From Candidatus Micropelagos thuwalensis (GTDB lineage: Bacteria; Pseudomonadota; Alphaproteobacteria; RS24), in the NCBI RefSeq assembly GCF_000469155.1, contig NZ_AWXE01000001.1, positions 186,001 through 250,000 on the forward strand: 64,000 bases of DNA. The letters run 5' to 3'. The notes beneath the pieces are model-generated. The model was given only the letters and a program-made list of their open reading frames with translations. It had not been told where the DNA came from and searched no databases. Of the stretch, positions 1 through 10,500 are shown piece by piece. Positions within the stretch are counted from its first letter, which is position 1. Every line of letters starts with the position of its first letter. The position numbers were made by a program, and so were the translations under genes.

Positions 1-1
1 G

Positions 2-706
2 GCGCAAGATGCATGGCAGCAAATTATTATTTTCATGTCTCTCGCCAGTATGGTTTTGGGTTCACTCGCGGCGATTGGACAGCAAAGCATTAAGCGTTTG
101 ATGGCCTATTCGTCTATCGGGCATATCGGTTTCGCGCTGGTCGGTTTTGCAGCCATCGCAGGAAATAACAGCGCAGAAGGCGTAAGCGGCGTTATAATTT
201 ATGTCATTATCTATTCCGTTATGACGATTGGGACTTTTGCGTGTATTTTGTCCATGCGCCGGTCACAGGGCATGGTTGAACAAATTGACGATTTGTCCGG
301 TCTCAGTCAGACGCGTCCCTTCATGGCATTTTGTCTGGCGGTTTTCATGTTTTCCATGGCTGGTATTCCACCTCTAGCCGGTTTCTTCGGCAAGTTTTAT
401 GTGTTCAGAGCCGCAATTAATGCAGAGCTTTATACGCTTGCGGTCTTGGGGGTTCTTACGAGTGTTATCGGTGCCTATTATTATCTCCGCATTGTAAAAA
501 TCATGTATTTAGATGCGCCTGATGATGAGGTGAATCTTCCTATGCCAAGAAATCTTGGTTTTTTGGCGGGGGCATCAGCCTTTTTGATGATTCTATTTTT
601 CATATATCCCAAGCCACTTGTCTCAGTGGTTGATAATGCTGCAGATGCTTTTCTGGAGATAGATGTTCAGCCGGGCTATGTGCATTATCAGGATACAACT
701 AAATGA
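2..706 (+). CDS. nuoN: NADH-quinone oxidoreductase subunit N (C-terminal part)
   Basis: This is the C-terminal 234 residues of a polytopic membrane subunit of respiratory Complex I, which helps translocate protons as NADH reduces quinone. The gene enters from the left edge, so its start is outside the window. The segment KRLMAYSSIGHIGFALVGFA near the beginning is the conserved lysine-bearing helix of the NuoL/M/N antiporter family, and several hydrophobic helices follow. The stop overlaps the birA start by four bases (ATGA), so the two are probably cotranscribed at the end of the nuo operon. NuoN is preferred over NuoM because nuoN is the last nuo gene before birA in this class. Confidence 0.93.
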   Translation, partial: AQDAWQQIIIFMSLASMVLGSLAAIGQQSIKRLMAYSSIGHIGFALVGFAAIAGNNSAEGVSGVIIYVIIYSVMTIGTFACILSMRRSQGMVEQIDDLSGLSQTRPFMAFCLAVFMFSMAGIPPLAGFFGKFYVFRAAINAELYTLAVLGVLTSVIGAYYYLRIVKIMYLDAPDDEVNLPMPRNLGFLAGASAFLMILFFIYPKPLVSVVDNAADAFLEIDVQPGYVHYQDTTK

Positions 707-1503
707 CTTTGCCTGAATTTCCGGTGGTATTCCCATCAGATTTTCCAGAAGCCACAGGTCTTATTCATTTCACTGAAACCGATAGCACGAATGATGAAGC
801 GCGACGCTTATTTGCTTCTCAACCCGATGGAAGTGCATCGCCCATTTGGATAATGACAGATAGGCAGGTTTCTGGTCGCGGACGTATGGGGCGAAATTGG
901 TCTTCCCCCGAAGGCAATCTCATGACGAGCTTAATGTGCAAGCCCAATTGTGATCTGAGTACAATGGGTCAGTTGGGGTTTGTTGCCGGTTTGGCGGTGC
1001 AGGCGAGTATTCAGGAAACGACATCACTTCCAGCCAAGCTCAAATGGCCAAATGATGTTTTAATAGAGGGGGCTAAATGCGCTGGTATTCTCTTGGAGAC
1101 CCTTTCGAATGAGGCGCAGGAAATAGGTCTGGCCATTGGTATTGGTGTGAATTTACAACACCATCCGACTGATACGCCTTATCCGGCAATTTCTCTAAAC
1201 GCGGCGGCAGGTGTTTCTCCGACACCCAGAGAGATGATGAAGGTTCTGGCACTTCACTTTAATCGCTTGCATGTATTATGGGAACGTAACGGGTTTTCTG
1301 CCATTCGATCCTTGTGGCTTGAACAAGCTTACGGCGTTGGGGCAGACATAACCGCCGTTCTCACCAATGAGGCTTTAACGGGAGTTTTCAGAGATATTGA
1401 CGCAGATGGCAGGCTTTTACTTGAAAAAAGCAATGGCAGCATCCACCTCATTGCAGCCGGGGATATTTTCTTTGGTGCAACCAAAGGTGCGATAAATGAC
1501 TGA
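703..1503 (+). CDS. birA: Biotin--[acetyl-CoA-carboxylase] ligase
   Basis: This 266-residue enzyme activates biotin with ATP and attaches it to the biotin carboxyl carrier protein of acetyl-CoA carboxylase. The signature GRGRMGRNWSSPEGN binds biotinyl-AMP, and KWPNDVL and KCAGILLE are the following family motifs. There is no N-terminal helix-turn-helix, so it is a ligase-only (class I) BirA and not a repressor. It starts inside the nuoN stop and overlaps the RNase J start by eight bases, a placement seen in many alphaproteobacteria. Confidence 0.95.
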   Translation: MTLPEFPVVFPSDFPEATGLIHFTETDSTNDEARRLFASQPDGSASPIWIMTDRQVSGRGRMGRNWSSPEGNLMTSLMCKPNCDLSTMGQLGFVAGLAVQASIQETTSLPAKLKWPNDVLIEGAKCAGILLETLSNEAQEIGLAIGIGVNLQHHPTDTPYPAISLNAAAGVSPTPREMMKVLALHFNRLHVLWERNGFSAIRSLWLEQAYGVGADITAVLTNEALTGVFRDIDADGRLLLEKSNGSIHLIAAGDIFFGATKGAIND

Positions 1504-3172
1504 AAACCCAGAGTTTGAGCGACAAGAAGATGTGGTATTTGTTCCGCTTGGTGGGACAGGCGAAATAGGGATGAATATGAATCTCTATGGATTTGGTCTG
1601 CCAGGAAACCGCGATTGGATTATGGTCGATGCAGGTGTCATGTTCGGCGATGAGAGAGAGCCGGGTATTGATGTCATTCTTCCAGATACACGTTTTATCG
1701 AACAGCATAAGAAACGCTTAAAAGGTTTGGTGCTAACGCATGGGCATGAAGACCATATTGGTGCTGTCGCGTATCTCTGGCCGCGTCTTCGGTGTCCGGT
1801 CTTTGCAACGCCATTCACCGCTGAATTAGTGCGCAGCAAGCTTCTTGAAGCTGGCTTAGAGGATCAGGTTGAGCTGAACATCCTTCCCTTGAACAGCCAA
1901 ATAACACTTGGCCCCTTTGAGATTGATTTGGTTGGTCTGACACACTCAATCGTGGAGCCGTGTGCGCTGGCTATTCGCACGCCTGTTGGAAATCTTCTTC
2001 ATACCGGTGATTGGAAAATTGACCCTGATCCACAAATTGGCAAGGTTACAGATGTTGAAAAGCTCAAAGCTTTTGGGGAAGAGGGTATTGAGGCGATAAT
2101 TTGCGACTCGACCAATGTCTTATCTCCCGGTACATCAGGTTCCGAGTCGTTGGTTGCCGAGTCACTTGCGGAAACCGTTAAGCATTGTAAAGGCCGTGTT
2201 GTCATCACAACATTTGCTTCGAATGTGGCGCGGCTTTCGGCTATCGGTAAAGCTGCTAGTAAAAATGACCGGCATTTGACAATGCTTGGGCGCGGCATGT
2301 TTCGAATTTTTAACGCGGCACAAAAAACCGGGTATCTCAAAGATTTTCCTTCGCTTGTCGATGAGCAAGAAGCAGGTTATTTGCCACCGGATAAAACACT
2401 CATAGTTTGTACCGGCAGTCAGGGTGAGGCGAGGGCTGCGTTATCTCGATTGGCGGCTGGGCAAAATCCACACCTTGTTTTGGAGCCAGGGGATACGGTC
2501 ATCTTTTCTTCAAAAATGATACCGGGGAATGAGACTTCTGTGATGGAGTTACAAAACCGCTTGGCTGCGATAGGTGTTGAGGTGCTGACTGGTAGTGATG
2601 GTCTATTGCATGTGTCCGGGCATCCGAACCGTGATGAACTGATTGAAATGTATGGATGGGCTAAACCTAAAGCAGCAGTGCCTGTACATGGTGAGTTTAG
2701 ACATTTGCTCGCGCATGAGAAGTTGGCAAAAGACCTACAAGTTCCGCAACCCGTTTGCGCGCGTAATGGAGATATGGTTAGGCTTGCGCCCGGCAATGCT
2801 GAGATTATTGATCGCGTTTATGCAGGGCGACTGCATCTTGATGGTGATGTGTTTATGCCAGCAGATGAATGCCCTTCTCGTGAAAGGCGAAAGCTTTCCT
2901 TTAATGGCTTTGTTGGGATTAGTTTAGCGCTGGATAAAGCCAGTCGATTAGCAGGTGCGCCGGGTGTGGTTCTCATTGGCCTGCCGGATGATGACGGCTT
3001 GGGTGTAAGTCTTGAAGATTGGGTGTTTGATGCGCTGGAGCGTGTCATTCCTGAAAATGGAAAAATTACACCGAAGCGTGCTGAGCAGGAAATCTCCAGA
3101 CAAGTGCGTTCAGAGATGCGGCGGCGTTGTGGTAAAAAGCCTGAAGTTGCAGTCACTTTCATCACAGTATAA
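1496..3172 (+). CDS. rnj: Ribonuclease J
   Basis: This 558-residue metallo-beta-lactamase/beta-CASP ribonuclease acts in the cytoplasm in mRNA decay and rRNA maturation. The zinc motif HGHEDH is at residues 82-87, and the HSI and HTGDW segments supply further ligands. The beta-CASP part carries the TGSQGE and HVSGH motifs and is followed by a C-terminal domain rich in basic residues. RNase J occurs in many alphaproteobacteria, and this position between birA and the epimerase gene is common there. The start overlaps the end of birA, suggesting translational coupling. Confidence 0.95.
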   Translation: MTENPEFERQEDVVFVPLGGTGEIGMNMNLYGFGLPGNRDWIMVDAGVMFGDEREPGIDVILPDTRFIEQHKKRLKGLVLTHGHEDHIGAVAYLWPRLRCPVFATPFTAELVRSKLLEAGLEDQVELNILPLNSQITLGPFEIDLVGLTHSIVEPCALAIRTPVGNLLHTGDWKIDPDPQIGKVTDVEKLKAFGEEGIEAIICDSTNVLSPGTSGSESLVAESLAETVKHCKGRVVITTFASNVARLSAIGKAASKNDRHLTMLGRGMFRIFNAAQKTGYLKDFPSLVDEQEAGYLPPDKTLIVCTGSQGEARAALSRLAAGQNPHLVLEPGDTVIFSSKMIPGNETSVMELQNRLAAIGVEVLTGSDGLLHVSGHPNRDELIEMYGWAKPKAAVPVHGEFRHLLAHEKLAKDLQVPQPVCARNGDMVRLAPGNAEIIDRVYAGRLHLDGDVFMPADECPSRERRKLSFNGFVGISLALDKASRLAGAPGVVLIGLPDDDGLGVSLEDWVFDALERVIPENGKITPKRAEQEISRQVRSEMRRRCGKKPEVAVTFITV

Positions 3173-3200
3173 AAAAGGGATAAGAATTAAGGAGTTCACT

Positions 3201-3605
3201 ATGATTGGTCAGTTAAATCACATCGCAATTGCCGTTCCAAATTTGGAAGAAGCAGCAAGTGTTTACCGGAATATATTGGGCGCCAAGGTCACAGATCCGG
3301 TTGCCTTGCCCGAGCATGGGGTGACGACAGTTTTTGTGGAATTACCGAATACAAAAATCGAGTTGCTTGAAGCGCTTGGTGATGACTCACCGATTGCCGG
3401 GTTTATCGAGCGCAATCCAAAAGGGGGCATGCATCATATTTGCCTAGAAGTTGGGGATATTATGGAAGCCCGAGATAAGTTGATTGCAGAAGGCGCACAT
3501 TTTGCCGGAAGTGATGAGCCTAAAAACGGCGCGCATAACAAGCTGGTTCTGTTTATGCATCCAAAAGATTTTTGCGGGACGCTGATTGAGCTGGAACAGG
3601 TTTAA
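3201..3605 (+). CDS. mce: Methylmalonyl-CoA epimerase
   Basis: This 134-residue glyoxalase-fold enzyme interconverts the two epimers of methylmalonyl-CoA in propionyl-CoA breakdown. Metal ligands are visible as His7 (LNHIAIAV), the histidines of GGMHHICLEV, and the glutamate in the C-terminal LIELEQV. The frame stays open upstream into the end of the RNase J gene, but ATG 3201 is chosen because AAGGAG lies seven bases before it and the family begins at this point. The stop shares one base with the next start. The mutase genes are not in the window. Confidence 0.93.
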   Translation: MIGQLNHIAIAVPNLEEAASVYRNILGAKVTDPVALPEHGVTTVFVELPNTKIELLEALGDDSPIAGFIERNPKGGMHHICLEVGDIMEARDKLIAEGAHFAGSDEPKNGAHNKLVLFMHPKDFCGTLIELEQV

Positions 3606-3853
3606 TGATTGATATTGGTTTTACCTTTGGCGTTGCCATTTATGGCATGATTTGGTTTGTGACACTTTTTACGGTATTGCCTTTTGGGGTTGTCACTCAG
3701 GACGAAGCTGGCGATGTTGAACCCGGATCGCCTGGAAGCGCGCCTGCCAATGTGCGTATCGGACGTAAGTTGCTTATCACAACATTTATATCGAGCGTTT
3801 TATTTATAATCGTTTACTGGCTTCTTACCTCGGATATTCTTGTCGGCATTTAG
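3605..3853 (+). CDS. DUF1467 family membrane protein
   Basis: This 82-residue protein has two predicted membrane helices, at about residues 8-28 and 57-78, separated by a short hydrophilic loop rich in Gly, Pro and Asp. It matches the DUF1467 family in pattern, including the segment TVLPFGVVTQDE after the first helix. These proteins are nearly confined to alphaproteobacteria and usually sit between the epimerase and proS, as here. No function is established. The start overlaps the epimerase stop by one base. Confidence 0.88.
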   Translation: MIDIGFTFGVAIYGMIWFVTLFTVLPFGVVTQDEAGDVEPGSPGSAPANVRIGRKLLITTFISSVLFIIVYWLLTSDILVGI

Positions 3854-3888
3854 CGGCATTCGGCGTATGATAAATAAAGGAAAATTGA

Positions 3889-5226
3889 ATGCGTCTATCT
3901 GCTTATTTTTTGCCAACTCTAAAAGAAAACCCTGCTGAGGCGCAGATTGTATCGCATGTATTAATGTTGCGTGCCGGGCTGGTGCGTCAAGCAAGTGCCG
4001 GTATTTATAGCTGGTTGCCTCTTGGTCATCGCGTATTGAACAAAATCTCTGATATTGTCAGAGAGGAACAAAACCGATCAGGCGCGCTTGAAATGTTGAT
4101 GCCAACTATTCAGTCTGCAGAGTTGTGGGAAGAGTCCGGTAGATATGACGGTTATGGCAAAGAAATGCTGAGGATTACCGACCGCCATGAACGCCCCATG
4201 CTTTTTGGCCCCACCAATGAAGAGCAAATCACTCAGATTGTTCGCGATAATGTCCGGAGCTACAAGGATTTACCGCTGAACCTCTATCATATCCAATGGA
4301 AGTTCAGAGACGAAATACGTCCGCGTTTTGGTGTGATGCGGGGGCGCGAATTTTTGATGAAAGATGCCTATAGTTTTGATGTCAGTGTGGATACGGCGCG
4401 TATTGCCTATCGTAAGATGTTTGTTGCCTATTTGCGGACTTTTGAACGACTCGGATTGCAGGCACTTCCTATGGCAGCAGATACAGGGCCAATTGGCGGC
4501 GATATGAGCCATGAATTTATTATTCTCGCTGAGACGGGTGAGTCTGCGGTTTACTGCCATCGGGATTTAATCGAATTGCCAGCCCCCGGTGATGAAGTCA
4601 GTTATGAGGACGACCTCACACCTGTTATTGAACCTTATATATCTGGCTACGCTGCCACGGATGAAAAGCATGACCAGGCCGCTTTTGAGGCGGCAGTTCC
4701 AGCAGATAAAAGGGTTGAAGCGCGTGGTATTGAAGTCGGGCATATTTTCTATTTTGCAACCAAATATAGTGAAGCAATGAATGCGACTGTGGCAACGCCT
4801 GATGGGCAAAACGTAACGCTACATTGCGGTTCATACGGGATTGGTGTCTCGCGTTTAGTTGGGGCGATTATTGAAGCCTCGCATGATGACGACGGAATTA
4901 TTTGGCCTTGGAGTGTTGCTCCGTTTCAGGTTGGTTTGATTAACTTAAAAATTGCAGATGAAGGGTGTAACACCATGTGCGAGGATATTTACGCACGCCT
5001 CACTGCACAGGGTATTGATGTTTTATATGATGACCGGGATGAGCGCGCGGGCGGAAAGTTTTCGGATATGGATTTGATTGGCTGCCCATGGCAGGCGGTA
5101 ATCGGGCCGCGTGGTGTTGAGGCCGGAGAGGTCGAAATTAAGAACCGCGCTACCGGAGAAAAAGAAACTCTTCCGCTGGAGGCAGCGATGGACAGGCTGG
5201 TTTCTCCCCCGCCTGAAAAGAAGTAA
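3889..5226 (+). CDS. proS: Prolyl-tRNA synthetase, short alphaproteobacterial type
   Basis: This 445-residue class II synthetase charges tRNA-Pro. Motif 2 lies around [20 protein letters not shown] and motif 3 around [13 protein letters not shown], followed by an anticodon-binding domain. At about 445 residues it is much shorter than the E. coli enzyme (about 570) because the inserted Ala-tRNA-Pro editing domain is missing, which is usual in this class. Editing would then depend on a free-standing deacylase elsewhere. AAAGGA precedes the ATG at good spacing. The stop overlaps the lolC start by one base. Confidence 0.96.
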   Translation: MRLSAYFLPTLKENPAEAQIVSHVLMLRAGLVRQASAGIYSWLPLGHRVLNKISDIVREEQNRSGALEMLMPTIQSAELWEESGRYDGYGKEMLRITDRHERPMLFGPTNEEQITQIVRDNVRSYKDLPLNLYHIQWKFRDEIRPRFGVMRGREFLMKDAYSFDVSVDTARIAYRKMFVAYLRTFERLGLQALPMAADTGPIGGDMSHEFIILAETGESAVYCHRDLIELPAPGDEVSYEDDLTPVIEPYISGYAATDEKHDQAAFEAAVPADKRVEARGIEVGHIFYFATKYSEAMNATVATPDGQNVTLHCGSYGIGVSRLVGAIIEASHDDDGIIWPWSVAPFQVGLINLKIADEGCNTMCEDIYARLTAQGIDVLYDDRDERAGGKFSDMDLIGCPWQAVIGPRGVEAGEVEIKNRATGEKETLPLEAAMDRLVSPPPEKK

Positions 5227-6491
5227 TGGCAGGTATCTTCAACCGATTTGAATGGCAGATTGCCGGTAGATATATTCGGTCTCGCCGCCGCGAAGGGGTT
5301 ATATCTCTGATTGCTTGGGCATCATTCCTTGGCATCATGATTGGTGTTGCGACCCTGATTATTGTTATGGCGGTAATGAACGGTTTTCGCGCGGATTTAC
5401 TTGAGCGCATTCTCGGTGTTGGCGGGCATGCGGTAGTTCGCCCCTATGGTGGGGCATTTCAATCTCAAAAAGAAGTAGTTGATCGACTTGTCCAACTGGA
5501 CGGCGTGCAGCGTGTTACCCCTGTTCTGGAAGCTCAGGTTATGGTTTCAGTCGGTACAACCGCACGCGGCGCGATATTACGGGGTGTTGATAAAGCTCTT
5601 ATTCCTCAACTTCCTGTTTTGACGGATAATAAAGTGCTGGGTGATTTATCGCGTGTTGGAGAAATTGAAAATACAACTCCAGGCATAGCTATTGGTCAGC
5701 GCATGGCGGAAATTTATGGGCTGGAAATAGGTATGCCGCTATCACTGATAGCACCAAAAGGAGCAAAAACGCCTTTCGGTACAGCACCGCGTGTACGCCA
5801 ATACTCCGTGGAGAGTATTTTTGAAGTTGGCTTGTCCGATTATGATGCCACATTTATCTACACGGATATGGATACAGTTTCTGCCTTGACTGGAACAAGC
5901 ACAGATATGGCTGCGCTGGAGATTGTTGTTGCGCAACCGGATAAAATTCAGGACTTACGACCCGCGATTGACCGCGCTGTTGGGGAGGCCGGTTGGGTTA
6001 GAGACTGGCAACAAACCAATGCCGCGCTTTCTGGTGCGCTGAAGGTGGAGCGCAATGTTATGTTCCTTATTCTGACGATGATTTTGCTGGTGGCCTCGCT
6101 GAACATTGTTTCCGGTCTGGTGATGTTGGTCAAAGATAAAAGCCGCGATATTGCTATTTTACGCACTATGGGCATGAAGCGAGGGGCGATTTTGCGGATA
6201 TTTTTCATCACCGGCGCGTCTATCGGCGTGATTGGTACGCTGGTTGGCGTCATTGTTGGCGTTGTGTTCTGCCAGAATATTGAAGCCATCAGGCAACTTA
6301 TTACAACCCTCATAGGAACTGAATTATTTCCCTCTGAAATATATTTTCTGAATGAACTCCCTGCCAAAATCATTGTTGAAGATGTTGTGATGGTAGCGGG
6401 GTTGTCGTTGGCGCTTTCATTTTTGTCGACGCTCTATCCGTCCTGGCGCGCGGCATCGCTGGCGCCTGTAGAGGTGTTGCGAAATGACTAA
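5226..6491 (+). CDS. lolC: Lipoprotein-releasing ABC transporter permease (LolC/LolE family)
   Basis: This 421-residue inner-membrane permease, with LolD, extracts outer-membrane lipoproteins from the inner membrane and passes them to LolA. It has one N-terminal membrane helix (about residues 27-50), a large periplasmic MacB-like domain, and three C-terminal helices. The cytoplasmic loop DIAILRTMGMKRGAI is the segment that couples to the ATPase. A single permease gene with lolD is normal in alphaproteobacteria, where it probably works as a homodimer. It overlaps proS by one base and lolD by eight. Confidence 0.94.
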   Translation: MAGIFNRFEWQIAGRYIRSRRREGVISLIAWASFLGIMIGVATLIIVMAVMNGFRADLLERILGVGGHAVVRPYGGAFQSQKEVVDRLVQLDGVQRVTPVLEAQVMVSVGTTARGAILRGVDKALIPQLPVLTDNKVLGDLSRVGEIENTTPGIAIGQRMAEIYGLEIGMPLSLIAPKGAKTPFGTAPRVRQYSVESIFEVGLSDYDATFIYTDMDTVSALTGTSTDMAALEIVVAQPDKIQDLRPAIDRAVGEAGWVRDWQQTNAALSGALKVERNVMFLILTMILLVASLNIVSGLVMLVKDKSRDIAILRTMGMKRGAILRIFFITGASIGVIGTLVGVIVGVVFCQNIEAIRQLITTLIGTELFPSEIYFLNELPAKIIVEDVVMVAGLSLALSFLSTLYPSWRAASLAPVEVLRND

Positions 6492-7167
6492 ACGCGATAC
6501 AGTTCTGGAAATCATCGATCTACATCACCAATATGGTGATACAGATAAGCTGGTAAGAGTGCTGAACGGGGTCAATTTTTCGTTATATCGCGGTGAGAAT
6601 GTAGCCTTACTCGGGCCGTCAGGGGCAGGGAAGTCAACTTTTTTGCATTTGGTTGGCCTTCTGGAAACGGCGCATAAAGGTCATATAAAGCTTTTGGGGC
6701 AAGATGTGGCGGGTTGTTCGGATGCTGAGCAAACTTTTTTAAGGCGTCAGTCTATTGGCTTTGTCTACCAGTTTCATAATTTACTGGCTGAGTTCACGGC
6801 TTTGGAAAATGTCATGCTGCCAATGCGTCTGGCAGGTTCAAATTCTGATATAGCGCGCGATAAGGCTGCAACACTCCTTAACCGGTTAAATTTAACCGAG
6901 CGTCACCAGCATTATCCGGGGCAGCTATCTGGTGGCGAACAGCAGCGTGTTGCCATTGCCCGGGCGCTGGCAAATGACCCTGTACTCCTCTTGGCTGATG
7001 AACCGACGGGCAATCTTGATCCGGCTTCCGGGCGGATGGTTTTTGAGCTTCTGCTTGAAACTGCAAATGAACGTGGGAGTGCAGCACTGGTTGCAACGCA
7101 TAATCCTGAGCTTGCGAATCTGATGGATCGTCAAATAACTCTTACGGACGGTCTTATTCATGCATGA
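6484..7167 (+). CDS. lolD: Lipoprotein-releasing system ATP-binding protein LolD
   Basis: This 227-residue ABC ATPase powers the LolC permease encoded directly upstream. Walker A is GPSGAGKST (about residues 44-52), the signature is [15 protein letters not shown], Walker B ends in [11 protein letters not shown], and the H-loop is ATHNPEL. All catalytic motifs are intact. It is the last gene of the nuoN-to-lolD run, and an AT-rich 333-base gap follows. Confidence 0.96.
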   Translation: MTKRDTVLEIIDLHHQYGDTDKLVRVLNGVNFSLYRGENVALLGPSGAGKSTFLHLVGLLETAHKGHIKLLGQDVAGCSDAEQTFLRRQSIGFVYQFHNLLAEFTALENVMLPMRLAGSNSDIARDKAATLLNRLNLTERHQHYPGQLSGGEQQRVAIARALANDPVLLLADEPTGNLDPASGRMVFELLLETANERGSAALVATHNPELANLMDRQITLTDGLIHA

Positions 7168-7282
7168 ACTTATTTAAACACCTATAATTAACTGTAATTA
7201 TTTGATAATTATATTTATTGACAGTAAAGAACAAAAAGTGAACAATAGGGGCTCTGTGCGTTATAATTGAGGGTCAGGATTG

Positions 7283-7363
7283 ATGATTGTGAAGGATTTA
7301 ATTGCGTTGGTATCGCTTATTTCATTTGGTTATTTTGTTCTTATGATAGGTAGTTTCCTTTAA
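7283..7363 (+). CDS. Putative 26-residue single-pass membrane peptide
   Basis: A short reading frame of ATG, 25 further codons and TAA lies alone in the lolD-dnaE gap. The product begins MIVKDLIALVSL and is followed by an unbroken hydrophobic run ending in GSFL, so it would be a single membrane helix with a charged N-terminus. A weak purine-rich stretch (GAGGGTCAGGA) precedes the ATG, and TATAAT lies at 7262-7267, too close to be its own promoter. The residue composition looks like a real membrane segment, but the length makes chance hard to exclude. No function is proposed. Confidence 0.4.
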   Translation: MIVKDLIALVSLISFGYFVLMIGSFL

Positions 7364-7500
7364 ATTTGTGTCTAGCGGGCAAAGTTTAGTCTAGGTGTAT
7401 TTCTTTAGACTTACCCACAATCGATTCCTCTCTATGTTGTGAAAAACATCATCCAGTGACTGACAAGACTCAGAACTGGTGGCACATTGAGTAGAGTAAA
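7364..7500. other. Gap upstream of dnaE
   Basis: No gene is visible here. The only structure I see is an imperfectly spaced inverted repeat, AGTCTA at 7388-7393 and TAGACT at 7406-7411, separated by 12 bases. The sequence before the dnaE ATG (GAGTAGAG) is a weak ribosome-binding site. The dnaE promoter presumably lies here or further upstream, but no convincing -35/-10 pair is evident. Confidence 0.3.
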
Positions 7501-10500
7501 ATGATGGCCACGACAGAAAACATAGCAAGCGAAAATATGAGTGACGTAAAAGAAGCTGTGCCCGTTAAATTTATACATTTGCGGGCACATAGTGCTTATT
7601 CCCTGCTTGAAGGCGCATTAAAGCCAGCGGTTTTGGCTAATGCGGCTCTCCGATTTGAAGCGCCTGCCATTGGCGTGACGGATCGCAATAATCTCTTCGG
7701 GGCGCTGGAGATTTCAGAAAAACTCTCTGATATCGGCGTGCAACCAATTATTGGCGTGACTTTATCTCTGCGAGGTCTGGAGTTACCGGGGCGTGACCGC
7801 TATGACCTGCCTTCTATTGCACTTTTCGCCCAAAATGAAACGGGATATTTGAATTTGCTTTCCATTGTTAGCCGCGCTCATCTGGAGGGCGATGGCATTG
7901 AACCACCTGGTGTTACCTTAGAAGATGTTTCTAAAGCAGGGGCAGGCATTATTTGCCTTACCGGGGGGCGCGAGGGGCCGATTGATAAGTATTTAGGCGC
8001 TCAAAACAAAATAGAGGCTGAAAACATTCTTCACCGACTGTGTGATATTTTCCCTAATAATCTGTATATAGAATTGCAACGCTATGGGCTTCAGGATGAT
8101 GAGGAAATTGAAGCAGGGCTGATAGATTTTGCCTATGCGCATGACATCCCACTTGTGGCGACTAATCAGAGTTTCTTCGAGTCCGAAGAAGACTTTGAGG
8201 CACATGATGCTTTGATTTGTATTGCCGAGGGAACATATGTGCGCGAAACGGAACGGCGTCAACTAACACCTAATCATCGTCTCAAAACGCCGCAAGAAAT
8301 GGTTTCTCTTTTTGCAGATTTGCCTGAAGCCATAGAAAATACTGTTGAAATTGCCCGTAGATGTGCTTTCCGTCCGCAAAAACATGCGCCTATCTTGCCC
8401 GATTTTGTATCCGGGGATGGCGGGCAGGGCGAGGCCGATGAATTAGCGCGTCAGGCACGGGCAGGGCTTGAAAAACGCCTTACGGACACGCCACCCGCTA
8501 CAGATCGGGAAACCTACTTCAACCGGCTTGATTACGAGCTTGAGGTTATTAACGGCATGGGCTTTCCAGGCTACTTCCTGATTGTTGCTGATTTCATCCA
8601 GTGGTCAAAGCAAAATAGCATTTCTGTTGGTCCCGGACGGGGGTCGGGTGCGGGGTCGGTAGTTGCGTGGGCTTTGACGATTACAGATCTCGATCCTTTA
8701 CGTTTTGGTTTGCTGTTTGAACGCTTTTTAAACCCCGAACGTGTGTCCATGCCGGATTTTGATATTGATTTTTGCCAGACGCGGCGTGATGAGGTTATCC
8801 GCTATGTTCAGCAAAAATACGGCGTCGATCAGGTCGCGCAAATTATTACATTCGGGAAGCTACAGGCGCGGGCTGTTTTGCGTGATGTAGGGCGGGTGCT
8901 GCAAATTCCTTACGGGCAAGTCGATAGGCTGTGCAAAATGGTGCCCAATAATCCTGCCGCGCCTGTAACCCTGCAGGAAGCCATTGATAGTGAACAGCGT
9001 CTTCAAGAAGAGAGGGATAATGACCCCGCCGTCGCCCAACTGATTGAGATTAGCCTCAAACTCGAAGGCCTTTATCGCCATGCTTCAACGCATGCCGCCG
9101 GTGTGGTTATTGGTGATCGCCCCCTAGAAAAGCTTGTGCCACTTTACCGTGACCCAAAGTCTGATATGCCGGTTACGCAGTTCAATATGAAATGGGTGGA
9201 AAATGCAGGGCTTGTGAAGTTTGATTTTCTTGGCCTGAAAACCCTTACTGTACTGGAGCGTGCTGTAGAGCTACTTGCCAAGACCGGTATAGAGATTGAT
9301 CTCAGCAAATTAGCACTTGATGATGAGAAAACCTTCACCATGCTGGGTAACGGCGATACGGTAGGTGTGTTCCAGTTTGAAAGTACCGGTATGCGCGATG
9401 TGCTTCGGAAAATGCAACCGGACTGCTTTGAAGATATTATCGCGCTCGTTGCTCTGTATCGTCCAGGGCCGATGGATAATATTCCGCGCTATATCGCCTG
9501 TAAGAAAGGGGAGGAAGAACCCGATTATATGCATGACATGCTGAAGCCTGTGCTCGAGGAAACCTATGGTGTGCCTATTTATCAGGAGCAGGTCATGCAG
9601 ATTGCTCAGGTCATGTCCGGCTTTTCGCTGGGAGAGGCGGATTTGCTTCGCCGCGCCATGGGTAAAAAAATTAAAGAGGAAATGCAGGCGCAAAAAAGTA
9701 GATTTCTTGAAGGGGCAACAGAAAACGGTGTTGACCAAAAGAATGCCAGTGCGGTTTTTGATCAGGTTGATAGGTTTGCCGGATATGGTTTCAACAAAAG
9801 TCATGCTGCCGCTTATGCGCTTGTGGCTTATCAGACTGCGTTTATCAAAGCTAATTATCCTGTGGCTTTTTACGCGGCATCAATGTCGCTTGATTATGAA
9901 AACACCGACAAATTACAAATTTTTGTACAGGATGCGTTGGCCCACGATATCAAAGTATCTGCGCCGGACATTAATCGTTCGGATGTGATGTTTGAAACCG
10001 GCGAACAGGAAATCATATATGCTCTGTCTGCGATTAAGAATGTCGGACGCCAATCCATGATTGATCTCGTTGCCGAGCGTACACAAAACGGGCCCTATAA
10101 GGATATTTTTGATTTCGCTAGGCGGGTAGGTGCTGTCGGGATTAACAGCAAACTTCTGGAAAATTTGATTTCATCGGGGGCATTTGATTGTTTGGAAACT
10201 GACCGCGCTCGACTTTTTGAATCCGTGAAAATGCTTTTGTCTGAAGCTTCGATTGCCCAGAACGAGAGAAAAGAAGGGCAAAGTAATCTTTTTGGTGAAG
10301 AAGAAATTTCTGAGAGCCGCACATTGCAAGAGGTCGCCCCATGGTCGCCTGTTGAACGCCTGACCCGAGAATTTGATGCCATCGGGTTTTATCTCTCCGG
10401 TCATCCGTTAGATGATTACCGGACGGTATTACGCCGGATGAATGTGCTGGGTTTTGAAGACCTTGCCAAATCGGTTGAAAATAATGTCCTGCTTGCCGGA

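Noticed and set aside
1585-3165. Long minus-strand frames opposite the RNase J gene
   Set aside because: They are shadows of the strong RNase J coding sequence, with no family motifs or ribosome-binding sites.
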